Below, piece after piece: positions 37,967-49,660 of a stretch of DNA of 64,000 nucleotides (positions are counted from its first letter, which is position 1; the number at the start of each line of letters is the position of its first letter). Under the pieces are notes generated by a model. That model was not told the origin of the DNA, searched no databases, and worked only from the letters and a program-made list of their open reading frames with translations. Location: positions 496,001-560,000 of the forward strand of contig WWBZ02000002.1 of NCBI GenBank assembly GCA_011503125.2, written 5' to 3'. Source of the DNA: Botryosphaeria dothidea (Eukaryota > Ascomycota > Dothideomycetes > Botryosphaeriales > Botryosphaeriaceae). Made by a program: the position numbers and the translations under genes.

Positions 37967-38782
37967 AGAGAACCAGTAACATAAATGACACAATAAGTCT
38001 ATGGAAGACGTAAATCATCCTATTGGCTGGTACTTTTTGACGTGATGCAGGTTGCATGTGCCGTGCAAAATGGCTCTCCAGCACGTGTCTTTGGTCAATG
38101 TGGCTCAGATTGGATAGAGAAAGACCCATCTCCTTGTGGAATGCTACATACAACCTGGAGTCCAGATTATGAAAACTTACTATCAACATGCGCATTTGCC
38201 AAGATTCGCCTTCGGGTCCTAAACACTTATGATCATGTTGCACCGTTCGGAAATTACAAAAAGTAAGCGTAAGTTGCAGTGATTACGTGGATAGGTCTAG
38301 ACAAAGATCCCAGAAGGTTGTTACGTCAACTATCTGATGTAGTAGCAGGCATGGCGTGAGAAACAAGACGCAATTGGCCGAAAGGTCATGTGTCCCTATG
38401 CCCCCCAAATCCTGACGCCTACCTGCGGCTCAACCTCACCCGGCGGAGGACCGGCGGAAGAAATTTAGACCATACATCATTCCCCATAGACATCAAAAAC
38501 CGAGGTGGACAGCGCTGAACAGTCAAAATTTCAAGATTCTCTACTCTTTCGGTCTAAGCCTGCTGCCCGGCAGCCGAGTAACCATGCCAATGACGAAACA
38601 GACGCCTTATTCTCCAAGCGCTCTTTGCGCAACCCATTTTATGCTTGCAGAACAACGTGAAAAACAAGTATTAGGTATATCATTCCGTGCTGGCTGCCTT
38701 CTTCGTCTCATCTCTCGTCTGCTTCAGGAAGGGGATCAAAGCCTGGCAAATAATATTAGTATAAATGTAAATCGTGGGAGGC
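37967..38782. other. Intergenic between convergent decarboxylase and dioxygenase genes
   Basis: Shared 3' flanks; no further gene or repeat seen. Confidence 0.45.
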
Positions 38783-40107
38783 TTAGGATGGCCTTACAGT
38801 GCCGCCAGTGCCATAAAGCTTCTTATCTGCCTTATCTTCGCCGTCCTGGATGGATGACGCGGATGCGATGTTGACCGTGTTGGTCTTCTGCGCCTTCATG
38901 CGTGAAGGCATGATGATGTACCTTGTCACAATCTGAATGTGCTTGTCCCTGAAAGCAGCAAGAGCCGCCACAGCAGCGTTGTAGGCTTCAAGGACGGTGT
39001 TTTGGGTGGAGGGGTTCAGCGCGTATTCGCGGATGTTCGCCGCATGACCGAGATATTGCAGGAAGCTTCTGTGGGAACCAGGCATGTAAAAGCGCATCTC
39101 CTGTTCATGTGTCAGCTCTGCGACGTCATAAAAAAGGCGACGCGCGTGGAACCACATACCTCGATAAAACTGTTCTTGATCAGCTCGCCACCAGAATAGT
39201 GCTGAACGCCGAGAACAATATCGAAGAACTGAATGAGCGAGCTCTGTGCGTTGCTGCCTCCGCTGTACTGCCTCCACTCGCCCTTTCCGTCTCCTTCATC
39301 GTAGAAGACACCCCTGGGCAGGCCGGCCGTGGCCATGCCCTTGCTTCCAGCTAGGAATGGGCGAATGTGGAAGTAGAAGACCTGCGGGTCTAACCGCTCG
39401 TACATCCTCTCTAGAATCACACCGAGCTCGTTGATGCATATCCTCAAGGCATCCAAGCCCTGGACCACCTTCCAGTGGTCACCACGTCTTGCCGCGTCGA
39501 TGCACTGGCTCATCAGGGGTATGGCATGGGCTCCCCGGGACTCGATTGCAACAGAGATCAAGTAGAACCATGCCTCATCATCTGTTCCGGTGAAACTGTG
39601 GAGTACCCGGAGGTTTTCCGGCACGGAGAGTGGTACGTTGGGATCGACTGTCTTGTAGTTCCAGAGGTTCAAGGCCGCATATGTGGCGGTTGGTGGAAGC
39701 CCAAGATGTTCTGAAACCTCAAGGAACGGGACAGTAACGCAGGGAGGGAGGATCTGGAAATTTGTCAATGAATATTTTGCGAATGTGTTGGGGGGGGGTT
39801 CAAAAAGACGTACCTCTGATGGCTTCTCTCCTCCCCAAATGTATGCATGCGTAAAAAAAGCCAAAATAACGTATGCTCTCCTCCATTCATCCTCACTTGT
39901 GAGCTTGGATGTTTCAAGGACTGGGAGCTCGTTAATGGCCGGAATGAGCTCGCCGCTGCGTAGGAGTTCTGGCAGAATCTCAATCACTGATTCCCATTCT
40001 GCGTAGTAAGGGTCAGACAGCCGCTTCAGCGGCAGTTGGTCGGGCAGGAAGGCATTTTCATGCGAAACCTGGTAGTGGGAAAGATTGCAGTCCAAGTTGT
40101 CGAGCAT
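38783..40107 (-). CDS. Indoleamine 2,3-dioxygenase
   Basis: Exons 40107-39814, 39753-39160 and 39100-38783 give 1206 bases, 401 residues, with phase-0 introns. The heme enzyme opens the indole ring of L-tryptophan to N-formylkynurenine, the first step of the kynurenine pathway (yeast Bna2). Diagnostic segments: HSFTGTDDEAWFYLISVAIE, RPFLAGSKGMATAGLPRGV, EMRFYMPGSHRSFLQYL, and the proximal heme histidine His346 in FRDKHIQIVTRYI. Length is normal for fungal IDOs. Intron 1 contains a run of G near 39790. The gene is divergent from kynureninase over 397 bases, so the two are probably co-regulated. Fungi often carry several IDO paralogs; whether this is the biosynthetic (NAD) or a catabolic copy is not visible. 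Confidence 0.95.
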
Positions 40108-40504
40108 GTTGCAGGTGGTGAAGGTATCGGTAGTGCACTACGGCAGGATTTGCAAGACGGGCAATGAGTGAACAACGGGATGCGCCAAGCAGAACGATTC
40201 TGACATAGGAGAAAATCTAGCGTCCATTCAAGAGTGTAATATGATGCCGTAGACAAGGAGCCAATGACGAGGAGTGGTGTGATAGGGCCTTCCCCGGAGC
40301 ATTGCGCGAAACACCGAAGGGGGCGGAGACGGAAGCGGAAGCGGAAGCGGGAACGGGTCTCTGGCGGATCTACAAAGCGGTGCAAATCTGCAGAATGCGT
40401 CAGCGGCATAAGACGGCAGGCAGGTGGATGATAAGAGCATCACACCACAGTCGAGGAGTTAGCAAGATCCAGAATCAAACAAACTATTTCTCCTTCTGGT
40501 AACA
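40108..40504. promoter_or_regulatory. Shared divergent promoter, dioxygenase/kynureninase
   Basis: The 397 bases between the two ATGs must hold both promoters. A six-unit CGG array is in it (separate entry). The arrangement supports joint control. Confidence 0.7.
40324..40356. promoter_or_regulatory. Array of six CGG triplets at a 6-base period
   Basis: CGG begins at 40324, 40330, 40336, 40342, 40348 and 40354, with spacers AGA, AAG, AAG, AAG and GAA. CGG half-sites are what Zn2Cys6 regulators bind. The array is about 150-180 bases before kynureninase and 217-250 before the dioxygenase. It may also be a simple hexamer repeat; binding is inference. Confidence 0.5.
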
Positions 40505-42004
40505 ATGTCTCCCTCCAAGGTCGAATCCAAGCCGCAATTCCCGGCGGAGGCGGATAGCGAGAGCTATGCGCGCCAGCTTGACTCGCAAGATCCTCTGCGC
40601 TCTTTTCGGGAAAAGTTCATCATCCCTTCCAAAGCCAATCTGAGATCCAAAGTCTTGGCTAAGCCTGGTATGCTTACCCAATTGCAAGCTTACTGGAGAT
40701 GTTACTAAACAAGTTTAAGGTCTCTCGTCCGAGGAGAGCATCTACTTCTGCGGCAACTCGCTTGGATTGCAGCCTAAGGCAGTCTCAAAGTACATTGAGG
40801 CTCAGCTGGACACATGGTCAGGCATCGGCGTGCATGGTCACTTCACACCGCTTGAGGAGTCTCCTCTGGTTCCATGGCAGCTGATGGCCGAGACTGCTGC
40901 GGAGCAGTCTGCGCGGATCGTCGGGGCTAAGCACGAGGAAGTTGCCATCATGAACACTCTGACCGTCAACCTGCATATGTTGATGGCCAGCTTCTACAAG
41001 CCCGAGGGTCAACGCACCAAGATCCTGCTGGAGTGGAAGGCATTCCCCAGCGACCACTACGCCATTGAGAGCCAGCTCCAAGTGCGCGGAATGAAGCCCA
41101 AGGAGCACATGATCCTCATTGAACCTGACAACGACCACATCATCTCGACGGAGAAGATTCTCCGGGCCATTGATGAGCATGCTGACGAGATTGCGCTCAT
41201 CCTGCTTCCTGGCATTCAGTACTACAGCGGGCAGTTCTTCGACATGCCGACCATTACGGCACATGCCAAGTCCAAGGGCCTGACAATAGGCTGGGACCTG
41301 GCGCACGCAGCGGGCAATGTGCCGGTGCAGCTGCACGACTGGGATGTCGACTTTGCAGCATGGTGCACATACAAGTACCAGAATGCTGGGCCTGGCGCAA
41401 TTGCCGGGTGCTTTGTGCACGAGAAGCACGGAAAGGTGGAGTTTGGCGATGACGGACAGCCTATCTTCAGGCCGCGCTTGACTGGATGGTACGGCGGAGA
41501 CCGGGCAGTGCGTTTCAAGATGGACAACAGTGAGTGCTCCTGCTGTCTCGATGCAGATGGCTCAGAACTGACGAACGAGGAGAATTCCGACCGATTCCCG
41601 GCGCAGGCGGCTTCCAGTGCTCTAACCCGTCGGCCATCGACTTGACCTCTCTGCTGGGAGCTCTCTCGGTCTTCGAGGAGACGTCGATACACGAGCTGCG
41701 GGCGAAGTCGCTGCAGCTGACAGCGTATGCCGAGTATCTGCTGTTGAAGGACCTGGCGGCAGACGAGGACAAGCGGCCGTATCGCATCATCACGCCGCTC
41801 GACGCGCAGCAGCGCGGGGCGCAACTGAGCGTTCTGCTGGCGCCGGGTCTGCTGAAGAAGGTGGGCCAGGCTCTGCACGAGAGGGGCATCGTTGCTGACC
41901 AGCGCGAGCCGGACGTGGTGAGAGTGGCGCCGGTGCCGCTGTACAACACGTACTCGGACGTGTACGCGTTCGTCAAGACGTTCAAGGGCGCGATTGGGCT
42001 GTGA
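40505..42004 (+). CDS. Kynureninase
   Basis: Exons 40505-40667, 40720-41529 and 41583-42004 give 1395 bases, 464 residues. This PLP enzyme cleaves kynurenine to anthranilate plus alanine, or 3-hydroxykynurenine to 3-hydroxyanthranilate (yeast Bna5). The PLP lysine is Lys273 in [12 protein letters not shown]. Other marks are [56 protein letters not shown] and, across the last splice, [17 protein letters not shown]. The 53-base last intron removes a tract with no family match. Cytosolic. Divergent from the dioxygenase and 433 bases before a Zn2Cys6 regulator, it forms the centre of the proposed tryptophan-degradation locus. Confidence 0.96.
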
Positions 42005-42437
42005 GCGGGGCGAGAATGGGGATTGGTAATGGGGTGGAGGTGCAAAAAAGCTCGGACTGGGCAGGGCTTCCTAGGGCCAGGGGCGTTTGTTCGGTAGAGA
42101 TTTACGGCCAGGTTTACAGAATTATTAACTCGAGACTTCCCAAGCAACAAGATGGCCATCAACCGTTCGGGCAGGCAACGGGCGGGCGCAGCCAATGGCA
42201 GGCGGCGGGGCTGGAGGGGCAGCGATAAGCGACGCGGCGGGCGACCAAAATACTTAATCGCACATCCGCATCTCCGCCCCGGCCCTCGTCAACGCCATCC
42301 GAGCCTCCCTATCGGCTGCCGCCCACAACACCCATTTGAAAGCCACATGTGCCCCCGCGCTCTCTCACGCAATATTAGCCTCCAGTTTTCTGCTCGTGTT
42401 CTGTGGGGCCGTGACACACCAAAACTCACCCCCAGAC
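42005..42437. other. Intergenic, promoter of the Zn2Cys6 regulator
   Basis: GC-rich with scattered CGG/CCG triplets but no regular array. Confidence 0.4.
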
Positions 42438-44897
42438 ATGTCCTCCGTCCCTCCGCCGGACCACCGTCCCGCCAAGCGCATTCGCCAGGCCTGTGAGCCG
42501 TGCCGGTCAGCCCTGTCCCCAGCTTCCGCGCCCGCCCCTTGCACTGACGCTCTGCAGCCGCAAGAAATCACGTTGTCCCGGAGAGCGGCCCAATTGCTCG
42601 CATTGCTCCCGTCTTGGCCAGAACTGTTACTATGCCACTGACCATCCTGCTGCCAACGACGACTCCACTGCCGCCGGCTCCACCAGCCGGGAATCGCTCG
42701 ACAGATACGGAAGCGTCAGCGAAAGTGCCGATGGCGCAAATGCTACTCCTTTTGCCCAGCCCGGCCCGTGGGTGCGTGCCTCCACATTGCTCACTCTACC
42801 GTCCGAGTGCTGACGAGACCCTCCGCATCAGGCAGATCGATTGAGCGTTTTGGAAACCAAGGTGGCTGAAGTCCTTGGAGCGCTCAAGTGAGTGCTGTTC
42901 TGACCAAACACAGTTTCACCTTCGCTAATTGATCCCCAGCCGCATGCCGTGGACTGGAAGTCCGCCGACTCCGACACCCTCTTCAACCCTGACAAACTGC
43001 CCGCCCCCAATTGACCATCAATCCCCACCCGCAACTGCAAGGTTCGTCTGCCTGGCACCGCTGCCCTGCTCTCATCCTGATAATGAACCAGCACTCTCCC
43101 ACCATGGGACACTGTCGTTTCCATAGCGGAACTCTATCTCGCCTACTGTAGTTGTCAGCCTCTTCCACTCTTCGACCCAACAACCTTCGTTTCTACTCTT
43201 GGCACAAGAGACCCTGAGGTTCTCTTCGGTATTTTGGCTACGGCAGTACGATTCTCAGATGACCCGCTATATCGTGACAGGCATAGCCAGGCAATACGGG
43301 GATATGCCGAGGCTGCTCGCACCCTTGTAATGCGCAGGCTAGCCAATGGTCCAATAGAACTCTCAACACTCCAGGCTCTGTGCCTCCTGAGTATCATAGA
43401 TTTTAGCAGTACGCAAGCCTCCATTCCGCCCTCTGCAAAAAATGGATAGCTGACAGGTTCTGTAGATGGAAACACTCACAGAGCAAGCTCTCTCAGCTCA
43501 TTAGCCTTGGACCTCGCCGAGAGCGCTGGCCTATCCACTGATTGTCACGCATCGTACCATGATCCTTCTCACGAGGAGAGGAGACGGTGCTTCTGGAGCA
43601 TTCTTTTTCTGAAAAAGTTACATGGCGGCAATTGCGGCAATTATTCAATATCTGCCGACGAGTCTTTGCCAAAATTCCCCACGAGTACGAAGAAGCCTCC
43701 AGCCCCTGACTTCAACTCAGACCCGCGGACTTTACAAGAAGGCCCAAGAGATGAGGGTATCACCGCATACGTAATTCAGCTCAGCGAGTATTGGCACAAG
43801 ACTCTCCGCTACGCTCGTCGACGCGCAAATCCCGGAGTACACTATCCGTGGTCCGCCGAGTCTGAATACTCCAAGATCATGGTGTCAATGATGGAAATGG
43901 AATCGCACATGCCGTACAAGCACCGGTTCCGGTCATCCAAATTCGCCGACAGGCCCACGGAGGAGCTCGAGAAGCAGCGAGACTACTGGTGTCCGTGGCT
44001 CTTCTCCCAAATGATCTACCACACCATAATGTGCCTCCTGAACCACCCACTCATCCTCTCGCTCCGGCTGCGCAACTTCCGCGTCAGCATCCCCGAAATC
44101 TTCCTGCAGCACACGGCCGACCTGATCGCCTCGCACACCGACTGGGTCATCCACTTCATGGACATTTTGGAGGAAAAGTCCTTCCGCGTCACCGACCCCT
44201 TCATCGGCCACTGCGTCGCCGTCGTCGCGACCATCTACCTGCAGCAGAGCTACGCCGACGACGCCGGCATCCGCACCGAGAAGCGCAACAACTTCCTCAA
44301 GTGCCTCAACTTCGTGCGCAAGCTGGGCGCCTACTGGCCGCACGTCGCGCAAATCGTACGCTCTCCTCCCCCTTTCAACACAACCAACTAACCATCCGTC
44401 AGGCATCCAAGCTCCAGAACTTCGAGGCCACCGTCTCGGCCAGCTACCGCGACTCGGCCGCCACGCCCCCGCAGACGTCCGTCTTCATCGACCTGACCAC
44501 CTTCTGGGAGATCCTCGAGGCCGTATTCACGTCCGACGGTGCCGCCGACAGCGGCGGCTCCCTGTTCGGGTCCACCCTGTGGCCGCCGCACCGCAGCACC
44601 GCGTCGGCGGGCCCCAGGGGCGAGGTCGTCAGCTCGCGGCTCCTGCCCGAGCCGACGTATCCCAGGGGCGATGGTGGGGTCGCGCGGAACAATAGCGTTT
44701 CGACGCCGACGATGGTGCAGGCGGCGGGTGTGGGCGGCGGTGGTGCGGTAGGGAGAGGGGGCGGAGGGGATGTGATGGATTCGATGGCGCTGGGGATGGG
44801 GGACAATGATGAGTTGGCGGTGCTGGCGCAGAGTTATTTTGCGCAGGGCCAGGATTTCGTGAGGGGGGTGGATGATTGGTGGACGTTTGGGCAATGA
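42438..44897 (+). CDS. Zn2Cys6 fungal transcription factor next to kynureninase
   Basis: Seven exons (42438-42505, 42558-42771, 42832-42887, 42940-43041, 43092-43408, 43466-44355, 44403-44897) give 2142 bases, 713 residues. The first splice completes the binuclear zinc cluster CEPCRRKKSRCPGERPNCSHC followed by SRLGQNC. A short coiled coil (RLSVLETKVAEVLGALN) follows near residue 100. The middle region (LPPWDTVVSIAELYLAYCSC, LFGILATAVRF, LSTLQALCLLSIIDFS, RRCFWSILFLKKLHGG) matches the fungal-specific regulatory domain. The C-terminus is Gly/Pro-rich and acidic, a possible activation region. It likely binds CGG-type sites. Position beside kynureninase suggests it controls the locus; this is inference. 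Confidence 0.9.
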
Positions 44898-45895
44898 TGT
44901 CGATGGTCGTGCCCTTCATGAGTATATGTCTGTACAGTTGCCTGATGAGTAAATCCAACATGTTCGATATGAGTAATGAAGAGTACATGCGAAATGTCTG
45001 AAAGAATTGTACGAGACGTGTTGCCTCTTCAATTCGAGGAAAGAGAAAGTACCTGGAGAAGGGGAACGTCGTTGCAACAATCAACCCACGGCTTCTTCTC
45101 ATTATGGATGTGGCTTCCATTACAAACGTCTGATAGCCGCTGCGCTAGCGGGAAGACCTTCAAAATGCACTAAGCAGTAGCGAACTCACGATGACTGCGC
45201 CACCTCAGCTGTTCCCGAGGGCGTACCCTCGGGCCGCCGCCGACACCAAAAAGGTGTCCCAATGGACAGATAGCATCATGTCACTACGTATGAGAGGTAT
45301 GTGTGGGTGAACTATCTAACGCAGTTTGTAGTACCCGGTCTACATCAAGAACCAAGATACTGCCACACGTACTGCCGACATTTATGGTACCCGAAATCTT
45401 TAGCGGCACCCCGCTTGGAAACGGTATCGTAGCAGCCCTCTAGCATCAACCTTGCATCTGTTCAAGAAAGTTTAGTGCACAGTCTATAGTTTTGATACAA
45501 TTGACAGCTTGATACCCTCACGGGGGACTCCAGAGATCGGCCCACGGCTATCAAGCGAGCGTGCTCTTGCTACGCGAAGGGATGAATAAAATTCGTTCAA
45601 GGTTCTCTTCCGACAGCGCAGCCACCTTCGCGTTGTGTCATGGACGATTGTACAGTCAAAGTTGTCGTCAAGGAGAAGACGTCATCAACCTTTTTTTGAG
45701 CAATTGTGTGCTGATGGCTTCCTCAATTCACCATGCATTTCTTCCGCAAATACGTCAAATACCAGAGAATCTATTGTTTTGCGTAATTGAAGCAGATGGC
45801 TACAACAGCAACAACGCCAGAGATCAAAAAGAGACGAGGTCATTTACATTGTCATCCCAACACCCACCACACAAGCACAAGCGCCAAACAGGCCA
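44898..45895. other. Intergenic between convergent regulator and tryptophan-synthase-like genes
   Basis: Shared 3' flanks, about 1 kb; no gene, tRNA or repeat identified. Confidence 0.45.
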
Positions 45896-48686
45896 TTAAA
45901 AGCGGAGGTTCCAGCCAATCTGCGGGCCCAGCTTCGGCAGCTCCTCAGCCACCGTCTGCACGTCCTTGTCGCCCCTCCCGCTGATGTTGATGACCACGTC
46001 CTTGCCCTTGCCCAACGACCGCGCCAGCTCGACGCCGCCAAAGACGGCGTGCGACGTCTCGAGCGCGGGTATGATGCCCTCGAGCTGGCTCAGCATGCGG
46101 AAGCCGCGCAGGGCGTCGGCGTCGGTGGCGGCGATGAAGGACGCGCGCCTGGACGCCTTCCAGGCGGACATCTGGGGGCCGACGCCCGGGTAGTCGAGGC
46201 CGGCCGAGATGGAGTGGGTGTCGAGGATCTGGCCGTCGGCGTCCTGCAGCAGGTAGGTGCGCACGCCGTGCAGCACGCCGACGGTGCCGTTGGTCAGCGT
46301 GGCGCTGTGTCGGCTGGTGTCGGTGCCGTCGCCGGCCGCCTCGACGCCCAGCATGTGCACGCCCGCGTCCTGCGCGAAGGGGTAGAACATGCCCACCGCG
46401 TTGCTGCCGCCGCCGACGCAGGCCACCACCGCGTCGGGCAGCTTGCCGGCCTTCTCGAGCATCGCGGCCCGGGCTTCCTGGCCGATGACGCTTTGGAACG
46501 TGCGGACGATCTGGTGGGCGGATTGAGTCAGCGGAGATCGGTGGAAAAGGAGCATTATGAGGTACGTCTCGTTAGTGTGGCAACACTGCCCTGTCAGGGG
46601 GGATGGGAATTGAAGCATCCGTCCCGACATTGAAGCAATCAGGCATCCTGAATAGTCTCAACTATGGGCATGTTCAACTGCCAATGGCGCGTCCGCGTTG
46701 CAATACTAATGAGACCAACCCCGTAGTGTCGTGAGCTAAGGAAAACAACTTACCTGCGGGAACGGGTGGGGCCCAATGGCAGAGCCAATGAGATAGTGCG
46801 TGGTTGACAGGTTCGCAACCCAAGCTTGCAACGCTTCTTTAGAGATTGTCAGCACGAGAGAGAGAGTCTAGCAGCGGCGCCAGGCCAATCAAGGGGAACC
46901 AACCGTTGACAGCATTGCGCAATGTCTTCGACCCAGCCTCAACAGGGACCACCTCAGCGCCCAATAGTCTGATGCGGAATACATTCAGCGCTTGCCGGCG
47001 GGCGTCTTCCGCGCCCATGTAGATGGTGCACTTCATGCCGAACTTGGCGCAAACCGTAGCGGTGGCCACGCCGTGCTGACCGGCTCCAGTTTCCGCAATG
47101 ATCTCCTTTTTGCCCAGTCGTCGTGCTAACAGGATCTGCATACCATGAAAAGCAACGTTGCGTCAGTGATTCTTTTTCTTTCGCTCTCTGCAGGGTCGAT
47201 TTAAGGTCGTGTCGCCTACCTGTCCGAGAGCGTTGTTGATCTTGTGGCTTCCGGTATGGTTAAGATCCTCCCGCTTGAGCCAGATGTTAGCTCCCCCCAC
47301 ATGTTCAGTAAGACGCTCCGCCTTGTGCAACTGGCCAGGGCGACCTAAGAACGCGTAATGCGATCGGAACTCCTCCCAGAAGGCTGGGTCATCCATGCAG
47401 GCCTTGAACCCAGCCTCGAGCTCCGCAAGGCATCCCATCAGCGCCTCCGGGACGTATTGGCCACCGAAGCCGTCGATGTGGGTTCCGCTGTCGATCGTAG
47501 CGCTTCCGTTCTTGTCAATGGCAAGTGCCTCGAGAGAATCGACGAGAGCGGTCCCACTGTCGGTCCTCTTGAAGCCGCCCTTGCCGCCGGACGACCGCCC
47601 GCTGATCAGTGTGCAATGCTCCTTGACGTCGGCGGCAGCCTGGCCCGACCGCGCCTCTCCCAGCACGCAGGCCAGAGGGTCAGCAGTGGCAATGCCCTCT
47701 GCCACAGCGGCGACATCCTTGAGCTCTTGGTGGCTCTGGGGCTCCGATCTGACCGCTACGGGCATCTTTCCAGCGAACTGATGCACCCTGCTCAACAGCT
47801 TGGGCAACTCCGACTTAGGGGTTCCGCCGGGCACGACGTAGATGAACGAGTCTGCGATCTTGCCCAGAACCGTCAGGCGAGCCTCATCGGTGGTGGGAGC
47901 GATGAGCGGAACGTAGGAAATGCTATCACTCGCATTAGCGCCCCCCGCTCAACTCCGAAGATAATTCCCATCCCGTGTCGGAGTTCAGGAGGAGAAACAA
48001 AAACATGCTCACCCATATTTCGTGCAGTAGTTCCTGAGGCGGACCGCCTCTTCCGGCGGGGCGTCGAGGATAACCAGACCGTCGACGCCTGCCGTCCGGG
48101 CATCCTTGATCATCTTCTCCTCTCCGTAGCTAAGGAACGGGTTCAGGTATCCCATCAGGAGCACAGGCGCGTGAAGCCCCTTGTCCCGGGCCGTCCGCAC
48201 CATCTCCAAACAGCTGTTCATCTTGACGCCGTTCAGGAGCGCTTTCTGCAACGTTCGCCATCTGCGGTCAGTCTATATCCCTTGAATCCGGACCATTGTG
48301 CCAAGCGCGCCCGCTGGTCTTGGCGGGCATATAAGGAGACTCTTGTCGCTGCTTACCATGTTGGCAGACTGGATGGCCGGAGTGTCCGCAATGGGATCGG
48401 TGAATGGTACGCCAAGCTCGATGATGTCTGCAATGCAAGCTTAGTGGCCTGTACTGTACGAGGCGAGTTGAGCTTGTGGTGAGCTCAATGCGTACCGACA
48501 CCACCCTCCTCTAGCCCAAGGAGCACGCCGGGCGTCTCTGCGACGGTGGGGTATCCGGCAGTGACATGTCCGATGAGTGCGGACTGGGCTGTGTGTTAGC
48601 TCTCGCCAATTGGGACGCTGCAGGATGCCTTGTCTCACCCTCTTCTCCTCCTCACATCTCTGGAAAACGCGTTTGATGTGATTCAT
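45896..48686 (-). CDS. Tryptophan synthase-like fusion protein with altered alpha half
   Basis: Eight exons (48686-48639, 48583-48496, 48427-48357, 48245-48013, 47922-47220, 47135-46904, 46836-46754, 46510-45896) give 2073 bases, 690 residues. Fungal tryptophan synthase fuses alpha (indole-glycerol phosphate lyase) and beta (PLP, indole plus serine) halves. The beta half looks complete: Lys374 in [45 protein letters not shown] and SGRGDKDVQ. In the alpha half Glu49 and Asp60 remain ([16 protein letters not shown]), but after YVV177 the usual SRxGVTG loop is replaced by PGGTPKS, the GFG(I/V)S phosphate motif by RSEPQS, and the GS(A/K)IV motif by ADPLA. The protein is ~20-30 residues shorter than yeast Trp5. 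I infer a weak or inactive alpha site. Either a paralog or the sole copy. Confidence 0.9.
46604..46630. repeat. Half copy of the palindromic element in an intron
   Basis: TGGGAATTGAAGCATCCGTC resembles the left arm; no right arm follows. It lies in the longest intron (46511-46753) of the tryptophan-synthase-like gene. Confidence 0.4.
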
Positions 48687-48856
48687 GGTTGCAAAAGGCG
48701 ATGTCGGAGAGAATTGGATGCCATTGAGCACGCGACAATGCGGAGGCGAATAAATATACCTACGAAGGCAAAACGTCTCGAGGCGTCCCTATCTGGCCGG
48801 CGCCGAGGCCGACTCGGGCGAGAGCCTATCAGGCCTCATGGAGAGCACAAAAGGGT

Positions 48857-48892
48857 CGGATCCGGTGGCATCGGAGGCGGAGGCGGAGGCGG
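48857..48892. promoter_or_regulatory. CGG triplet array upstream of the tryptophan-synthase-like gene
   Basis: CGG begins at 48857, 48863, 48872, 48878, 48884 and 48890, mostly at a 6-base period, 170-206 bases before the ATG at 48686. The layout resembles the array between dioxygenase and kynureninase, suggesting the same regulator; a chance GGAGGC repeat is possible. Confidence 0.45.
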
Positions 48893-49581
48893 TCCGTGTC
48901 GACTGCCTGCGACTGATCTGTAGACGGTCGCAGTCTGGGCTGGGGCTTCTTATCAGGATCCGGCGGGTTGGCAGGCGTGCAGACGGTAGATGCGAGTCAG
49001 TATTTACTCCGCGATGGCAGATAAGCGGGGTCGGATGCTGATCTGGAGATACGCAGGGACCCGGCACGCGCGTCGATCTTCTTCACCCCCCCCCCGGGGC
49101 GCGCTTATCCGGCATGCCTCGGAGTATCCAGGGAGACTCTCGTAAGTATTCTCTGACCGTAACATTCTTGTTTCTGATGACCCCCGATCACCTGGCGGTG
49201 CTGAAGCGATTGCCGGACGCCAAGGCGGGGAATGGCGTCCGAATTCCGCTCCATCTCCAGCTGGGGATCCATGCAAGGCATTTCACCAGTCCAAAGGATT
49301 TGGGGAGTCCTGTGCCCATCTCGTCTAGCATCGCAGCAATTCTCCATCCATCCAATCGCGAGCGATATCAATGCGAAGATCTGACGCAAGGAAGTCGTCA
49401 CCCAGACGATTCCCCGAGAACTGTGGAGATCTGATATTGCAGGCCATCCATGCAACGCTGCTTTAGTCTCCTGTCGACCCGCAAGGGAAAAGTTGGAACG
49501 CCCAGACTCCATCTTCTCGAATACGAGGGCTGCTGCAGCCAAAAATTCGAACAAGAAAAATATCAAAAAGGGACTGCTTTC

Positions 49582-49660
49582 GAGTGTTGAAGCATTCATC
49601 CTGGCAGCTTTTTCATCACCAATATGCAAACCTTACGTCCAGACAAATGATGAAGTCATG
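49582..49660. repeat. Palindromic element copy I (degenerate)
   Basis: GAGTGTTGAAGCATTCATCC on the left; CGTCCAGACAAATGATGAAG on the right matches the right-arm consensus only partly. Confidence 0.4.
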
